Shown here piece by piece: positions 1 through 8,904 of a stretch of 64,000 nt of DNA. The DNA lies in assembly GCA_963677345.2 (NCBI GenBank), contig CAXXLC010000024.1, forward strand, positions 40,953 through 104,952, given 5' to 3'. The notes beneath the pieces are model-generated. The model had not been told where the DNA came from and did not search any database. It saw only the letters and a program-made list of their open reading frames with translations. This stretch comes from Saccharicrinis sp963677345 (lineage in GTDB: Bacteria; Bacteroidota; Bacteroidia; Bacteroidales; Marinilabiliaceae). The translations under genes were made by a program, and so were the position numbers. The first letter of the stretch is position 1. Every line of letters begins with the position of its first letter.

Positions 1-880
1 CGTAAGGAGGGAAAATAAATTTATTAGTCCATCCTTCAAATGGCTTCACGTGACCGTAGGTAGATACTGAGCTTTCAATTGTTCTCATAACAGTAGTTCC
101 GACTGCACAGATTCTTTTTTTAGCATCTTTACCTGTGTTGATAATGTCACATGCTTTTTCTGTGATAAAAATCTGTTCAGAATCCATTTTGTGCTTGGTA
201 AGGTCTTCTACATCCACAGAACGAAAGTTTCCTAAGCCAACATGAAGGGTTACTTCTGCAAAATCAACACCTATAATTTCAAGACGCTTCATTAGTTCAC
301 GGCTAAAGTGTAAACCTGCCGTGGGAGCAGCAACCGCACCTTCATGTTTTGCATAAATAGTTTGGTATCTTTCACTATCCTCCGGTTCAACTTTACGTCT
401 GATCGTTTTGGGAAGAGGAGTTTCTCCTAATGCAAATAATGCGTCTTTAAACTCATCGTATGCACCATCATGTAAAAAACGTAAAGTACGACCTCTTGAG
501 GTAGTATTGTCAATGACTTCAGCAACCATTTCGTCATTGTCGCCAAAGTATAATTTGTTTCCGATTCTAATTTTTCGTGCAGGATCAACAAGAACATCCC
601 ATAGTTTTTGTTCGCGATTTAATTCACGTAACAAAAATACCTCAATTTCAGCTCCTGTTTTTTCTTTGTTTCCATAAAGTCTGGCAGGAAATACTTTAGT
701 GTTATTGAATATCATGACGTCTTTCTCGTCAAAATATTCAATAATATCTTTAAAAAGTTTGTGTTTAATATCTCCTGTTTTTTTATCCAAAACCATTAAT
801 CTTGATTCATCACGATTTTGGGTAGGGTGTAAGGCAATTAAGTCTTCAGGTAAGTTGTACTTAAACTTAGATAACTTCAT
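1..880 (-). CDS. queA: S-adenosylmethionine:tRNA ribosyltransferase-isomerase QueA, C-terminus beyond window
   Basis: QueA transfers and isomerises the ribosyl group of SAM onto 7-aminomethyl-7-deazaguanine in tRNA, giving epoxyqueuosine at the wobble position. Reading the minus strand from the ATG at 880 gives an uninterrupted frame to the window edge. It begins MKLSKFKYNLPEDLIALHP and contains the QueA signatures HPTQNRDESRLMVLD, FNNTKVFPARL, APTAGLHFS and TLHVGLGNFRSV. About 293 residues are visible of a usual 340-410. It is the last gene of a minus-strand group with truB and uppP, but it has its own TAnnTTTG promoter at 968-975, so it can be transcribed separately. Confidence 0.95.
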   Translation of the reverse strand, partial: MKLSKFKYNLPEDLIALHPTQNRDESRLMVLDKKTGDIKHKLFKDIIEYFDEKDVMIFNNTKVFPARLYGNKEKTGAEIEVFLLRELNREQKLWDVLVDPARKIRIGNKLYFGDNDEMVAEVIDNTTSRGRTLRFLHDGAYDEFKDALFALGETPLPKTIRRKVEPEDSERYQTIYAKHEGAVAAPTAGLHFSRELMKRLEIIGVDFAEVTLHVGLGNFRSVDVEDLTKHKMDSEQIFITEKACDIINTGKDAKKRICAVGTTVMRTIESSVSTYGHVKPFEGWTNKFIFPPY

Positions 881-967
881 ATGGAAATCTGTTTATAATT
901 AATTCAGCTTATTATTAATTTCAATTTCTACCAAAAACATTAAAGTGATTGATAATAAATATTTTTG

Positions 968-997
968 CAAAAATAAAGCAAAAATTACACAAAGCAA
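968..997 (-). promoter_or_regulatory. Bacteroidota-type promoter of queA
   Basis: On the minus strand the -7 box TATTTTTG (968-975) matches the Bacteroidota consensus TAnnTTTG. A TTG -33 element lies at 995-997 with 19 bases between them. The predicted start of transcription is about 80 bases upstream of the queA ATG. Confidence 0.55.
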
Positions 998-1029
998 CCT
1001 TATACGGAGTGTTTTAGTAAAGGTTGTGT

Positions 1030-1731
1030 TTATTTTAATAAATTTTCAAGTACTTCAAGTTGTATACTGTCGCTGTTTAAGTACTTTCCTATGCGTGTTC
1101 TTTTTAAGGCTGTTAGATGCGCTCCGCTATTCAGTGCTTTTCCAATATCCCTTGCTAATCCTCTAATGTAAGTGCCCTTGCTGCAAACTATACGTAAAAT
1201 AAGTTCAGAGGATTCAAAATTTACAACTTCAATTTCTTTTATAACCAACTTTTTGGGTTTAAGTTCAGGATCTTTGCCATTACGGGCAAACTCGTAAGCT
1301 CTTTTTCCTTTTACTTTAACAGCAGAAAATGCAGGAGGTATCTGATCCAGTTCACCAATAAAGTTGGTTAATGTATTGTCAATCAGTTCTCTGTTTATGT
1401 GTTCTGTTGGAAAAGTTTCATCTATCTCAGTTTCCAGGTCAAACGAAGGTGTTGTTGCTCCTAATTTTAATGTGGCAATATATTCCTTTTCTTCAGCCTG
1501 GTAGCTGTCTATGGTTTTAGTAGCTTTACCGGTACAAACGATAAGTAATCCGGTAGCAAGCGGATCTAAAGTGCCAGCATGGCCAACTTTTAGTTTCTTT
1601 ACGCCTAAAGCATTACAAAGTAACTTACGAACCTTGTTAACCAAATCAAACGAGGTCCATTTGTAAGGTTTATCGAATAATAAAACTTCACCCTCTTTAA
1701 AATTATAACCTTCAATAATTTTTTCTTCCAT
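1030..1731 (-). CDS. truB: tRNA pseudouridine(55) synthase TruB
   Basis: TruB isomerises U55 in the T-loop of elongator tRNAs. The 233-residue protein carries the family signature with the catalytic aspartate in GHAGTLDPLATGLL near residue 52, followed by CTGKATK. It also has the RYEFARNG-like and CSKGTYIRGLARDIG motifs of the TruB fold. The length suits the short Bacteroidota form with a minimal PUA-like tail. Its start abuts the uppP stop codon (1732), which indicates translational coupling in the ftsX-DUF3098-uppP-truB operon. Confidence 0.95.
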   Translation of the reverse strand: MEEKIIEGYNFKEGEVLLFDKPYKWTSFDLVNKVRKLLCNALGVKKLKVGHAGTLDPLATGLLIVCTGKATKTIDSYQAEEKEYIATLKLGATTPSFDLETEIDETFPTEHINRELIDNTLTNFIGELDQIPPAFSAVKVKGKRAYEFARNGKDPELKPKKLVIKEIEVVNFESSELILRIVCSKGTYIRGLARDIGKALNSGAHLTALKRTRIGKYLNSDSIQLEVLENLLK

Positions 1732-2526
1732 CTAAAATCCAAAAACAATTGCAATGATGCCTGCTACAGCACAGTATAATGCAAAATAAATTAGTTTTCC
1801 TTTTTTTACTAAATTAATCATCGCCTTACAAGCCAATAAGCCGGAAATGAATGCACTTATAAATCCAATGATTAATGGTATTGCTCCGATTGAACCAGAG
1901 TTTGTAGTGGGCTCTTCTTTTAATATGCTTAAAATGTTTTCGCCGAGAATAGGAATAAGCACCATTAAAAAAGAAAAACGTGCTACTGCTTCTCTTTTAT
2001 TTCCCAATAATAAACCTGTTGCAATTGTTGAACCAGATCTTGATATACCTGGCATTATAGCAATGGTTTGAGCAATACCTATAATAAACGCATCCTTAAA
2101 TGATATTTCTTTTTCTTTTACTTTTGCATAAAATGTAAAGGCCAGCAAGGCAGCTGTAATTAAAAGCATGATGCCTACCAATAGTAAGATTTTATCGGTA
2201 TTAAAAATTTCTTCAACGTAATCTTTAAAAAATATACCAACAATGCCAATAGGAATCATACTTATACCAATTTTAAAGATGTATTGGGTTTCTTCATTCC
2301 ATGAAAAATTGAACAATCCTGCAATGAGCTGGGCTATATCTTTTCTGAAAATAAATATGGTACTAAGAACTGTAGCTCCATGCACAACCACTGTAAAAGT
2401 TAAGTTATCTGTGGCCTGAACATTTAGTAATTGTTTTCCTATTTCAAGATGTCCGCTGCTGCTTACAGGCAAAAATTCTGTTAATCCTTGTATAATGCCA
2501 AGAATTAATGCTTCTAACCAATTCAT
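1732..2526 (-). CDS. uppP: undecaprenyl-diphosphatase UppP (BacA)
   Basis: This integral membrane enzyme dephosphorylates undecaprenyl pyrophosphate to recycle the lipid carrier for peptidoglycan and other envelope polymers. The 264-residue sequence has the active-site motifs PVSSSGHLEIG (about residues 21-31) and the PGISRSGSTIATG motif (about 159-171), with seven to eight hydrophobic segments. The length matches the family. It lies between DUF3098 and truB on the minus strand. uppS, which makes the carrier, is found at 23611. UppP homologues give bacitracin resistance when overproduced. Confidence 0.95.
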   Translation of the reverse strand: MNWLEALILGIIQGLTEFLPVSSSGHLEIGKQLLNVQATDNLTFTVVVHGATVLSTIFIFRKDIAQLIAGLFNFSWNEETQYIFKIGISMIPIGIVGIFFKDYVEEIFNTDKILLLVGIMLLITAALLAFTFYAKVKEKEISFKDAFIIGIAQTIAIMPGISRSGSTIATGLLLGNKREAVARFSFLMVLIPILGENILSILKEEPTTNSGSIGAIPLIIGFISAFISGLLACKAMINLVKKGKLIYFALYCAVAGIIAIVFGF

Positions 2527-2555
2527 AAAATATGTGAATAAAGTAAATTGAGTAA

Positions 2556-2801
2556 TTATTGTTTAGGTTTTTTCATAATGGCGTAGATTTCAAAAATGAA
2601 ACCAACTAATACAACCATTGGAGCAAGTATGGTTCTCTGAAAACCATAAATATCTTTATTAAACACATTAGGATCGTCACTTCCTCCTCCAATCATTAGT
2701 ATAAAACCCATCACAACTATTGCAAAACCAATAGCCATTAACATATAATTTTGTTTTGAAAGGGCAAATTCAAATTTCTTTTCTTGTTTATTGCTTGACA
2801 T
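2556..2801 (-). CDS. DUF3098 small membrane protein
   Basis: This 81-residue protein has a charged N-terminus and two hydrophobic segments (about residues 20-37 and 58-75) joined by a loop with DPNVFNKDIYGFQR. That pattern and the position between ftsX and uppP are typical of DUF3098, a Bacteroidota-restricted inner-membrane family of unknown function. It ends 29 bases before uppP and starts 10 bases after the ftsX stop, so it is almost certainly co-transcribed with both. A role in divisome or envelope assembly is inference from the neighbours only. Confidence 0.85.
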   Translation of the reverse strand: MSSNKQEKKFEFALSKQNYMLMAIGFAIVVMGFILMIGGGSDDPNVFNKDIYGFQRTILAPMVVLVGFIFEIYAIMKKPKQ

Positions 2802-2811
2802 ATTTTAAATC

Positions 2812-3708
2812 TTAAAAGTATAATTGATCAGTTTTTAATCGTAGATATTTATTTACAGCAAAATAAGTTGATATAAATGAAAGTAGTATGCCAACAAAGA
2901 TTACTAATACAAATAAAACGCCAATAAGTTCAATGTTATCAAATCCTATAAATCCTCCAAGTTCTTTGTGTAAAATGTATACTCCTCCCGCTAGTAGTCC
3001 GTTGGCAAGTACAGCTCCTATAAATCCGTGTATTAAGCTGGTGCTAATGAAAGGTTGTCGGATAAAACTTTTCGTTGCTCCAACCAGTTGCATCGTATTA
3101 ATCAGAAAACGTTTAGAATATATGGATAGTCGTATGGTGTTATTAATCAGGGCAATTGCTATAAGTAGCAATAGTGCACTAAAGGCAAGTAAAACCAGAC
3201 TGATTTTATTTACATTCTCATTAACTTTTTGGATGAGATTTTTCTGATAAAAAACTTCTTTCACTTGTGGGAAAGAAACAAATATTTCTTCTACTTTTTT
3301 AATGCTGTCGGGGTTGGCAAACTCGGCAAAAAGTTTTACTTCAATAGACGATAATAGTGGGTTGTAACCCAAAAAGTCCACAAAATCTTCGCCCAGTTGT
3401 TCTTTGAGTTCTTCGGCAGCTCTTTCTTTGTTGATATATTCAGTTGATTTTACATATGAAGATGCATCAAGGTACTTTTGTAATCTTCTCACTTCAGCCT
3501 CCCTCACATTGTCTTTTAGAACCACATTAAATCCAATGTTTTCTTTTACATAATTGGAAAGTCTTTGGGCATTTAACATTAAATAGCCTACCGCCCCCAG
3601 TAAAAATAAAACCAATGCTATACTTATTACTGTTGTGAGGTATGAATTTCGTAGTTGTCTTCTTGTTTGTTGATTATCTTTTTTTCTCATAATTCTCAAC
3701 TCCTGCAT
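2812..3708 (-). CDS. ftsX: cell division protein FtsX, permease-like
   Basis: FtsX pairs with the ATPase FtsE to control septal peptidoglycan hydrolases. The sequence shows a short cytoplasmic N-terminus, a first membrane segment (VISIALVLFLLGAVGYLML), and an extracytoplasmic domain with a VREAEVRRLQKYL helix and the EYINKERAAEEL segment. Three membrane segments in a C-terminal FtsX permease domain follow. The first ATG is at 3708, but MRKKDNQQT at 3690 is the more usual start in this family. It is the first gene of the cluster running to truB; ftsE is not adjacent. Confidence 0.92.
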   Translation of the reverse strand: MQELRIMRKKDNQQTRRQLRNSYLTTVISIALVLFLLGAVGYLMLNAQRLSNYVKENIGFNVVLKDNVREAEVRRLQKYLDASSYVKSTEYINKERAAEELKEQLGEDFVDFLGYNPLLSSIEVKLFAEFANPDSIKKVEEIFVSFPQVKEVFYQKNLIQKVNENVNKISLVLLAFSALLLLIAIALINNTIRLSIYSKRFLINTMQLVGATKSFIRQPFISTSLIHGFIGAVLANGLLAGGVYILHKELGGFIGFDNIELIGVLFVLVIFVGILLSFISTYFAVNKYLRLKTDQLYF

Positions 3709-3984
3709 TGATTACCTAAAAATCCAAATTATGTATGGACAAAATCGGCATAAAGATAGTAAAAACTATTTTCTGCGTGTAAATAATTTATTCAGTGTAG
3801 AGGTGAGTTTGTTAACCTTGTAAAGGTATTTGTTACATATGATTTCGGTATATATTAATTTGAGAAAAGCCAAACAGATAAATTTTTAAAGAAAACACCG
3901 GTTGTTAAATAAAATTAAAAACGTAACAATAATTAATTTTAAGAGTTTAATAAAGTACTTTACAGCAGGATTGTATAATTTTTT

Positions 3985-4674
3985 ATGTGCAGGTTGATTA
4001 TGAATTTAGAGGGGGTAGATGCTGGATTGTTTTTGGGTCAGCGAAAAACAGAAAGAAAATTTAAGCCATTAACCAAAGAAGAAACTGAGTTGTTAGCAGA
4101 TCAGTTGGGTAATAATAAAAATGTTTTGCGCGAGTTTGAGCAAACGATCTATCATGCTCTAGCTTATTTTCCTGAATTACAAAAGACCCATATTAAATTT
4201 AAATATCAAAATATTAGTACTACTCTTAATGCTCGTCCAACAATTGGTTCTTTGCTTTTTCGAAAAAGGAATAACAGGCGGTATGTTGTTAGAATAAATA
4301 GTGCTAAAAAAGATTGCAGTATACAGTTGTCTGAAGTTTCGTATAATGCTCAAATTGGCGTTTTAGCTCATGAATTTTCTCATTTTATTGATTATTCTGA
4401 TAAGGGAGTATGGGGTATTTTTAAGAGATTATTAAGTTATACTAATAAAAGAAGTAAAGCAAGATTTGAGAAAGAAATTGATCAAATGACTATTGATAGG
4501 GGACTAGGGTGGCAACTGCATGATTGGGCTCATACTGTATTGTATGATTCAAATGCCAATCAAAAGTATAAAAAGCTAAAAAGAGAGATATATCTGACAC
4601 CTGGTAAAATACAAGAATATCTTATTTCCATAAATCAGGAATTACAACCGGAATTGGTGCTTCAGAAGGTGTAA
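3985..4674 (+). CDS. putative zinc metallopeptidase with HEFSH motif, unknown family
   Basis: I do not recognise a named family. The 229-residue protein has a zincin motif HEFSH followed by FIDY (about residue 130) in the hydrophobic context VLAHEFSHF. A FEKEIDQMTIDRGLG segment about 30 residues later supplies a glutamate that could be the third zinc ligand, as in M48-like and other gluzincins. There is no signal peptide, so it is probably cytosolic. The better start may be the second ATG at 4000 (MNLEGVDAG). It is a single gene, read towards the minus-strand array that follows. Confidence 0.6.
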   Translation: MCRLIMNLEGVDAGLFLGQRKTERKFKPLTKEETELLADQLGNNKNVLREFEQTIYHALAYFPELQKTHIKFKYQNISTTLNARPTIGSLLFRKRNNRRYVVRINSAKKDCSIQLSEVSYNAQIGVLAHEFSHFIDYSDKGVWGIFKRLLSYTNKRSKARFEKEIDQMTIDRGLGWQLHDWAHTVLYDSNANQKYKKLKREIYLTPGKIQEYLISINQELQPELVLQKV

Positions 4675-4690
4675 TTATTTTAAACACAAA

Positions 4691-4718
4691 TTCCCTTGAT
4701 ATATACATACCAAGGGAG
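4691..4718. terminator. hairpin between converging genes
   Basis: CCCTTG (4693-4698) pairs with CAAGGG (4711-4716) between the ends of the metallopeptidase gene and the convergent TonB-like gene. Flanking T/A runs are short, so termination in either direction is plausible but weak. Confidence 0.35.
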
Positions 4719-4759
4719 TAATAATTTATGATTCCTGATGCCTTTATTTTTGCTTGTTT

Positions 4760-5491
4760 TTAGTTTAATAAGATATTAACTGATTCTATCTGTGCCTGGT
4801 ACTGTAAATCCGTTAATTCAAGAAATTGATTTAATTTTTCTGTCTTATTGATTTCATCTCCAAGTTCTTCATATGCACAAGCTTGCCAAAATAGTACAGA
4901 AGGTTCTTCTGGTTTGTATTTATTGGCTTCGTTTAAATAGAACAGTGCAGAATGAAGCTTTTTATCTGCCTTTTTATCTGCTTTGTTTGCTGAATAAAGC
5001 ACTGAAGACTTGATGTTTTTAGCTTTTTCTATTTTTTTGATCGCATATAAAATATTATCCTGAGCTAATGTTTCAAATGATTTAGTTAGGGGATTTACAA
5101 AGTGTACATAAATTTCTTTTTGCATCTCTACAGATTCTCCATTTACTTTTCCTGCTTTCCATAAGCCCGAAGTGCTTTTTATACAGTTTAAAACAGCATT
5201 GTCATTTGTTGTGCTTACAGAGTTGGTAATACTAAAGTCAGAGAGTGTTCCATCAGGATTGATGGTGAATAAAACTGTAACAATGCCTTCGTCTAAATAA
5301 TCCTGCTCTTTAAGGTTGTTTTTAAGGTAATAGCATATTGGTGAACTGCCCTGGTCGCTTTCTGAATCAAAACCTATTTGTTGTCCAATGAATTTTGGCG
5401 ATTCAACTGTGGTTTCTTTTAGTTGGGTGATTTGTGCAAAGGTTACTCCAGCCATAAGTAACATACCGAATAAAAATCCAAACTTTTTCAT
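4760..5491 (-). CDS. secreted TonB-C-terminal-like protein with TPR-like tail, paralogue A
   Basis: The 243 residues begin with a signal peptide (MKKFGFLFGMLLMAGVTFAQ). A TonB_C-like domain follows (about 60-135) with the typical GIVTVLFTINPDGTLSDF strand and the IKSTSGLWKAGKVNGESV segment, then a helical TPR-like tail (about 155-240) with LFWQACAYEELGD. Most TonB C-terminal domains follow a membrane anchor; here there is only a cleavable signal, so it is probably periplasmic. It is one of three paralogues (also 6516-7235 and 12258-12998), and the only one without a LuxR gene immediately downstream. The substrate is unknown. Confidence 0.75.
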   Translation of the reverse strand: MKKFGFLFGMLLMAGVTFAQITQLKETTVESPKFIGQQIGFDSESDQGSSPICYYLKNNLKEQDYLDEGIVTVLFTINPDGTLSDFSITNSVSTTNDNAVLNCIKSTSGLWKAGKVNGESVEMQKEIYVHFVNPLTKSFETLAQDNILYAIKKIEKAKNIKSSVLYSANKADKKADKKLHSALFYLNEANKYKPEEPSVLFWQACAYEELGDEINKTEKLNQFLELTDLQYQAQIESVNILLN

Positions 5492-5752
5492 AACATATTG
5501 TATTTAGTAAAACATCTATTTTTGATGTATTTACACAAAAACATATTACTTCGTTTAAACTAATGACAATGGATATTTATACCAGGGGAGTAAATTAATG
5601 ACAATACAAACTTACTATTAGATTTTAATTTTGTCCATATACGGTATTGAACAACAAGGGTTTGTTGGTTGATTATCAAATAATAAATATGTACGCTTTT
5701 ATAATTACATTAACAAAATTTAACACTTGTAAGTAGGTTGCTTAACAGTATC

Positions 5753-6382
5753 TTATGAATATGTATATGCAATGATTTCTGCTGTGTTACTTAGTTCTGA
5801 TTTTACAAGCATATTTCGTCTATGCGTGTCAACGGTATTCTTGCTGATCTTAAGAAGTGTCGCTATCTCAAGACTGCTTTTCCCTTTACTCAATAGATGA
5901 ATGATTTCAAGTTCTCGTTGAGTGAATAAGTTTACTGCTTTAGGGTTAGTGACCTTGCTTTCCCTGCTTGAGGAATTGTAAATGTGTAAGGGAGTAATAT
6001 CAGAAAAGAGGAATAATAAATGTAATTCGTTAGTGTTCTGTTGTAACTTATAAATGCAGGTTTGTTGCAGGATGTTAAGGTATTGATTTGAACTATGCTT
6101 TATTCTAAAGTTTATAGTTGCAAGACAGTCTAATAACCTTATGTTTTGTTTTGATTTGGTGATTTTGTTAAAGATGTTGACATATGTTTCAATTACAGCG
6201 TTTTGGTCTTTGGGTTGAATTAATTCAATAAAGTTTTGCAAAGAAATGTGTGAGCTGCAAATTCCCAGTATAACTGATGTGTTGGGTGAAAAATAAATTT
6301 CTTTACAAAGAGGTAGTTTAATTAAGCAATAAAACTGGTTGCTTAGGCATAGCAGTTTATGGTTTTTGCTAAAATTTTTCAT
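5753..6382 (-). CDS. PAS-LuxR transcriptional regulator, paralogue A
   Basis: A cytosolic regulator of 209 residues. The N-terminal two thirds resemble a PAS fold (CLSNQFYCLIKLPLCKEIYFSP onward). The C-terminus is a LuxR/GerE helix-turn-helix: FTQRELEIIHLLSKGKSS, EIATLLKISKNTVDTHRR. The frame is open up to 6448, but the region 6427-6456 is a strong hairpin, so I choose MKNFSKNHK at 6382. No receiver domain or membrane segment is present, so it would sense a cytosolic ligand or partner. It sits directly downstream of TonB-like paralogue B. Confidence 0.75.
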   Translation of the reverse strand: MKNFSKNHKLLCLSNQFYCLIKLPLCKEIYFSPNTSVILGICSSHISLQNFIELIQPKDQNAVIETYVNIFNKITKSKQNIRLLDCLATINFRIKHSSNQYLNILQQTCIYKLQQNTNELHLLFLFSDITPLHIYNSSSRESKVTNPKAVNLFTQRELEIIHLLSKGKSSLEIATLLKISKNTVDTHRRNMLVKSELSNTAEIIAYTYS

Positions 6383-6426
6383 GACTCTATTATTTGACGA
6401 TAATGATATGAGTTTCGTTATTGAAT

Positions 6427-6456
6427 AACCTGTGCTAAAAAGAGGCACAGGTTACT
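6427..6456 (-). terminator. hairpin between TonB-like B and PAS-LuxR A
   Basis: TAACCTGTGC pairs with GCACAGGTTA around a short loop. The same position in the other pair (12191-12219) holds a hairpin with a U-tract. It may end transcription of the TonB-like gene or allow partial read-through to the regulator. Confidence 0.4.
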
Positions 6457-6515
6457 AAGTGTTATTATTATCCTTATATTATAAATCGGTTTTTGTATTA
6501 ATTCTGTTGAGATAA

Positions 6516-7235
6516 TTATTTTGTGCTGATTCTGATTGTTTCTGTACTTGCCATATAATTTGCATTGGTTAATTCGTTGAATCGATTCATCTTTTCTATA
6601 CTTTTGATTTCATCACCAGCTTGTTTATAAATACAAGCCTGCCAAAATACAATGGATGCTTCTTGAGGCTGATATTTGTTTGCGATGTCCAGATAATTTA
6701 TGGCACGATTTATTTTTTTTGCGGATTTTGATTCTGCTTGTTCCTGAGTCAAGGTAAACTTGTGTTTAAGATACATTGCCAGCTGATAATTTTTTAATCC
6801 TCTAACTAAGTTTTGATTGGCCATCTCCTCTAAGGAAGAGCCTGTAGGGTCAGTAAATTGAACATGAATTTCTTTTTCCATGGCAACAGGTTTTCCGTCA
6901 ACTTTTCCAGGTGTCCATAATCCTGTTGATTTTTTTACACATTCAACGACAGCATTATTTGTGACATCAGAAACTGGATTTGTTACAGTAATGTTAGAAA
7001 CAGATCCATTTTCGTTAATAGTGAATAAAACAACCACAACTCCATGGTCAAATAAATTGTTTTGGATGTTGTTATTTACAAATTGATTTAGCATACTTGA
7101 ATTACTGTTGTAATTTGTATTTTCTACTCCGTTAAATTGAGGAGGTGTTACTAATGTTTCTTTTAATTGATGTTGTTGTGCTAAAACTCCTATAGTAAGA
7201 AACAATAAACTGATAAGTAAGCTGGTTTTTCTCAT
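6516..7235 (-). CDS. secreted TonB-C-terminal-like protein with TPR-like tail, paralogue B
   Basis: The 239-residue protein has a signal peptide (MRKTSLLISLLFLTIGVLAQ), then QLKETLVTPPQFNGVEN, which parallels QLKETTVESPKFIG in paralogue A. The TonB_C-like core is HGVVVVLFTINENGSVSNI with VKKSTGLWTPGKVDGKPV, and a TPR-like tail follows with IVFWQACIYKQAGDE. The shared layout and similar length point to duplication. It is transcribed towards the PAS-LuxR gene 133 bases downstream. I infer a periplasmic sensor or adaptor role, not an energy transducer, because no N-terminal membrane anchor or proline-rich linker is visible. Confidence 0.75.
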   Translation of the reverse strand: MRKTSLLISLLFLTIGVLAQQHQLKETLVTPPQFNGVENTNYNSNSSMLNQFVNNNIQNNLFDHGVVVVLFTINENGSVSNITVTNPVSDVTNNAVVECVKKSTGLWTPGKVDGKPVAMEKEIHVQFTDPTGSSLEEMANQNLVRGLKNYQLAMYLKHKFTLTQEQAESKSAKKINRAINYLDIANKYQPQEASIVFWQACIYKQAGDEIKSIEKMNRFNELTNANYMASTETIRISTK

Positions 7236-7567
7236 GGTATTGTATTTTATATTAATAAATTAATTCGTCTTTCTTTATCTTGAAGTCTCAATATTCTGTT
7301 TTCTATGGCTAAGTATAGATGGAACTCTTAATAGATTATCATCTTTAATAGCCAAAAAACTTTTATTATGGTTGTTTCATACGGTATATACATTAATTGT
7401 AGTATAAAAGTAATAACAGACCTGTAACTCGTCTATACCTATTAGTGAGTATGTAAGCTGTAAAGGTCAATCAATCAATAGGAAGTGATTTTTTTAATTT
7501 ATTAAATTAACATATGTTAACAAATATGATGCGTCTGTTAAACAATATACTTATTTAGGCACCTACA
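7236..7567. other. AT-rich intergenic stretch upstream of TonB-like B
   Basis: No gene is visible. The stretch should hold the promoter of the minus-strand TonB-like gene, but no clear TAnnTTTG box stands out. CATAT(7511)-ATATG(7528) forms a small hairpin shortly before the intron-like element. Confidence 0.4.
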
Positions 7568-8094
7568 TCCGAAGTTCTTGAAAAAGTTTAAAAAGAAAGC
7601 AGTGCAAGTCCCGAGTGGGCGGCGGTAACGCTTCGCACCATTCGAACCATTAGCAAGTGACATTTTTTGCTACTGCAAAAATGTAGTGGTTACCTGTGAC
7701 GGTAGCAGTGAAGATTATTTGTGAGTGATTAACGCAGCAAATACCAAGGCAAATTAGCATTCGCTGATCTTCGGTTCCGGTACTGACGGACAGAATTGAA
7801 AATTACGAGTGTAAAAAAATATAAAACTTATTATGAGTAATGGGTGGTTGGGCTATTGCTCAGAGTCCTGTTTTAGGAACAACTATTATGGTTGAACGAT
7901 TGGAAAAACGTGGGTACATCAGCTTATCCTCCGTGTATAACCAAATGACCAGTAAGCTATTTCATAAAACCAACAGTCTTTTCCCCATGATGTAGAGAAC
8001 CGGCGTATACTGCCTGTCCCGATATTATCGGGAAGACCAGTACGTACGGTGGTGAGAGGTTCTCCGGTAGGCTTTTAGCTTATCGGCGATCTAC
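7568..8094 (+). mobile_element. deleted group II intron-like element, copy A
   Basis: About 230 nt of structured 5' sequence is followed by the tail of an intron-encoded maturase frame (GWAIAQSPVLGTTIMVERLE, then KRGYISLSSVYNQM and a stop at 7993-7995). A domain-V-like hairpin comes next: GAACCGGCGTATACTG pairs with CAGTACGTACGGTGG, with a two-base CG bulge as in group II domain V. A domain-VI-like stem follows. The reverse transcriptase body is missing. The internal deletion junction is the same as in copy B, so the copies share an already-deleted ancestor. The class and exact ends are uncertain. Confidence 0.6.
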
Positions 8095-8123
8095 AATTGG
8101 CAACTGGGCTTTTTCTTTCAGTA

Positions 8124-8729
8124 CTATTTTTCTACAGATAGACTTAATAAATCGAAATACATCATCCTTGTATTCAATTCTTCAGTCTCTTCTCTACCAA
8201 TATATTCTTTCTCTTGCTTTTCAGTCGAAAATAGAAACTCAAAGTCATTTTTCAAGTAGTAGTTTATTGCTTGGTCATTGTTATATGCGTCAACTACGAT
8301 AAACCTACAACCGGTTTTATTTAAAGGGTCAATAAACCATGCCTTAATAAAATCCATTAATTGAGAACCAATACCACTACTTTTGAATCTGGAATCAACT
8401 CCAAGTCGGCCAATTAATACAGCAGGATAACTTTTTCGCTGTTTATTTTGAGGTATTTCTTTATTTACTTTCTTTTTACGGCTATTTGGTAAATCATCTG
8501 CTTTCAAACTGTCATTTGAAACAGTGAACATACATACAATTGACTTTTTATTTTCATCAAGGACGAAAGCATAAGTCTTACCAAGCAAGTCATTTGAATA
8601 TTTTATTGCATCTTGTTTGAAGAATTCATTTAAGTCAAGGTTGCTACAATCAAAATTATCTAAATCTATTTTCTCAATATTTTCAGATAAAGAACCAAAA
8701 GAACAATCCTTAAACAAACTAATTGACAT
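8124..8729 (-). CDS. GNAT-family N-acetyltransferase, possible toxin
   Basis: This 201-residue protein carries the GNAT acetyl-CoA loop in LIGRLGVDSRFKSSGIGSQL (about residues 107-126), the later VVDAYNNDQAINYYLKNDF segment and a short C-terminal extension. Single-domain GNATs encoded just after a tiny gene are often type II toxins (TacT/AtaT type) that acetylate aminoacyl-tRNA. The five-base spacing from the 49-residue gene upstream fits that organisation. The usual antitoxin of such pairs is a ribbon-helix-helix DUF1778 protein, which I do not clearly see here, so toxin status is inference. The pair lies between two intron-like copies. Confidence 0.7.
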   Translation of the reverse strand: MSISLFKDCSFGSLSENIEKIDLDNFDCSNLDLNEFFKQDAIKYSNDLLGKTYAFVLDENKKSIVCMFTVSNDSLKADDLPNSRKKKVNKEIPQNKQRKSYPAVLIGRLGVDSRFKSSGIGSQLMDFIKAWFIDPLNKTGCRFIVVDAYNNDQAINYYLKNDFEFLFSTEKQEKEYIGREETEELNTRMMYFDLLSLSVEK

Positions 8730-8734
8730 ACTTC

Positions 8735-8884
8735 TTATAGTGATTTTTTAAGAATCTTACGTGCAATATCAACCTGTTTAGAGAAGTCTTTTTTTGTTTC
8801 TTTCTCTACTTTCTTTGCCTTATCTAAAAATCGAGTTGCGCTCTCGCCTTTTAAAACTGGTGTTGATTTTATTTCTAATGCCAT
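8735..8884 (-). CDS. 49-residue basic protein, candidate antitoxin of the GNAT gene
   Basis: The ORF reads MALEIKSTPVLKGESATRFL, then DKAKKVEKETKKDFSKQVDI and ARKILKKSL. It is mostly helical and lysine-rich with no signal. It starts seven codon lengths downstream of a TATCTTTG box (8905-8912) and ends five bases before the GNAT start, so the two genes form a bicistron. The IKSTPVLKG start resembles small antitoxin-like proteins found beside other toxins, but I cannot name a family. It could also be an unrelated leader peptide. Confidence 0.55.
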   Translation of the reverse strand: MALEIKSTPVLKGESATRFLDKAKKVEKETKKDFSKQVDIARKILKKSL

Positions 8885-8904
8885 AATCTACATATTTCTT
8901 TCTG

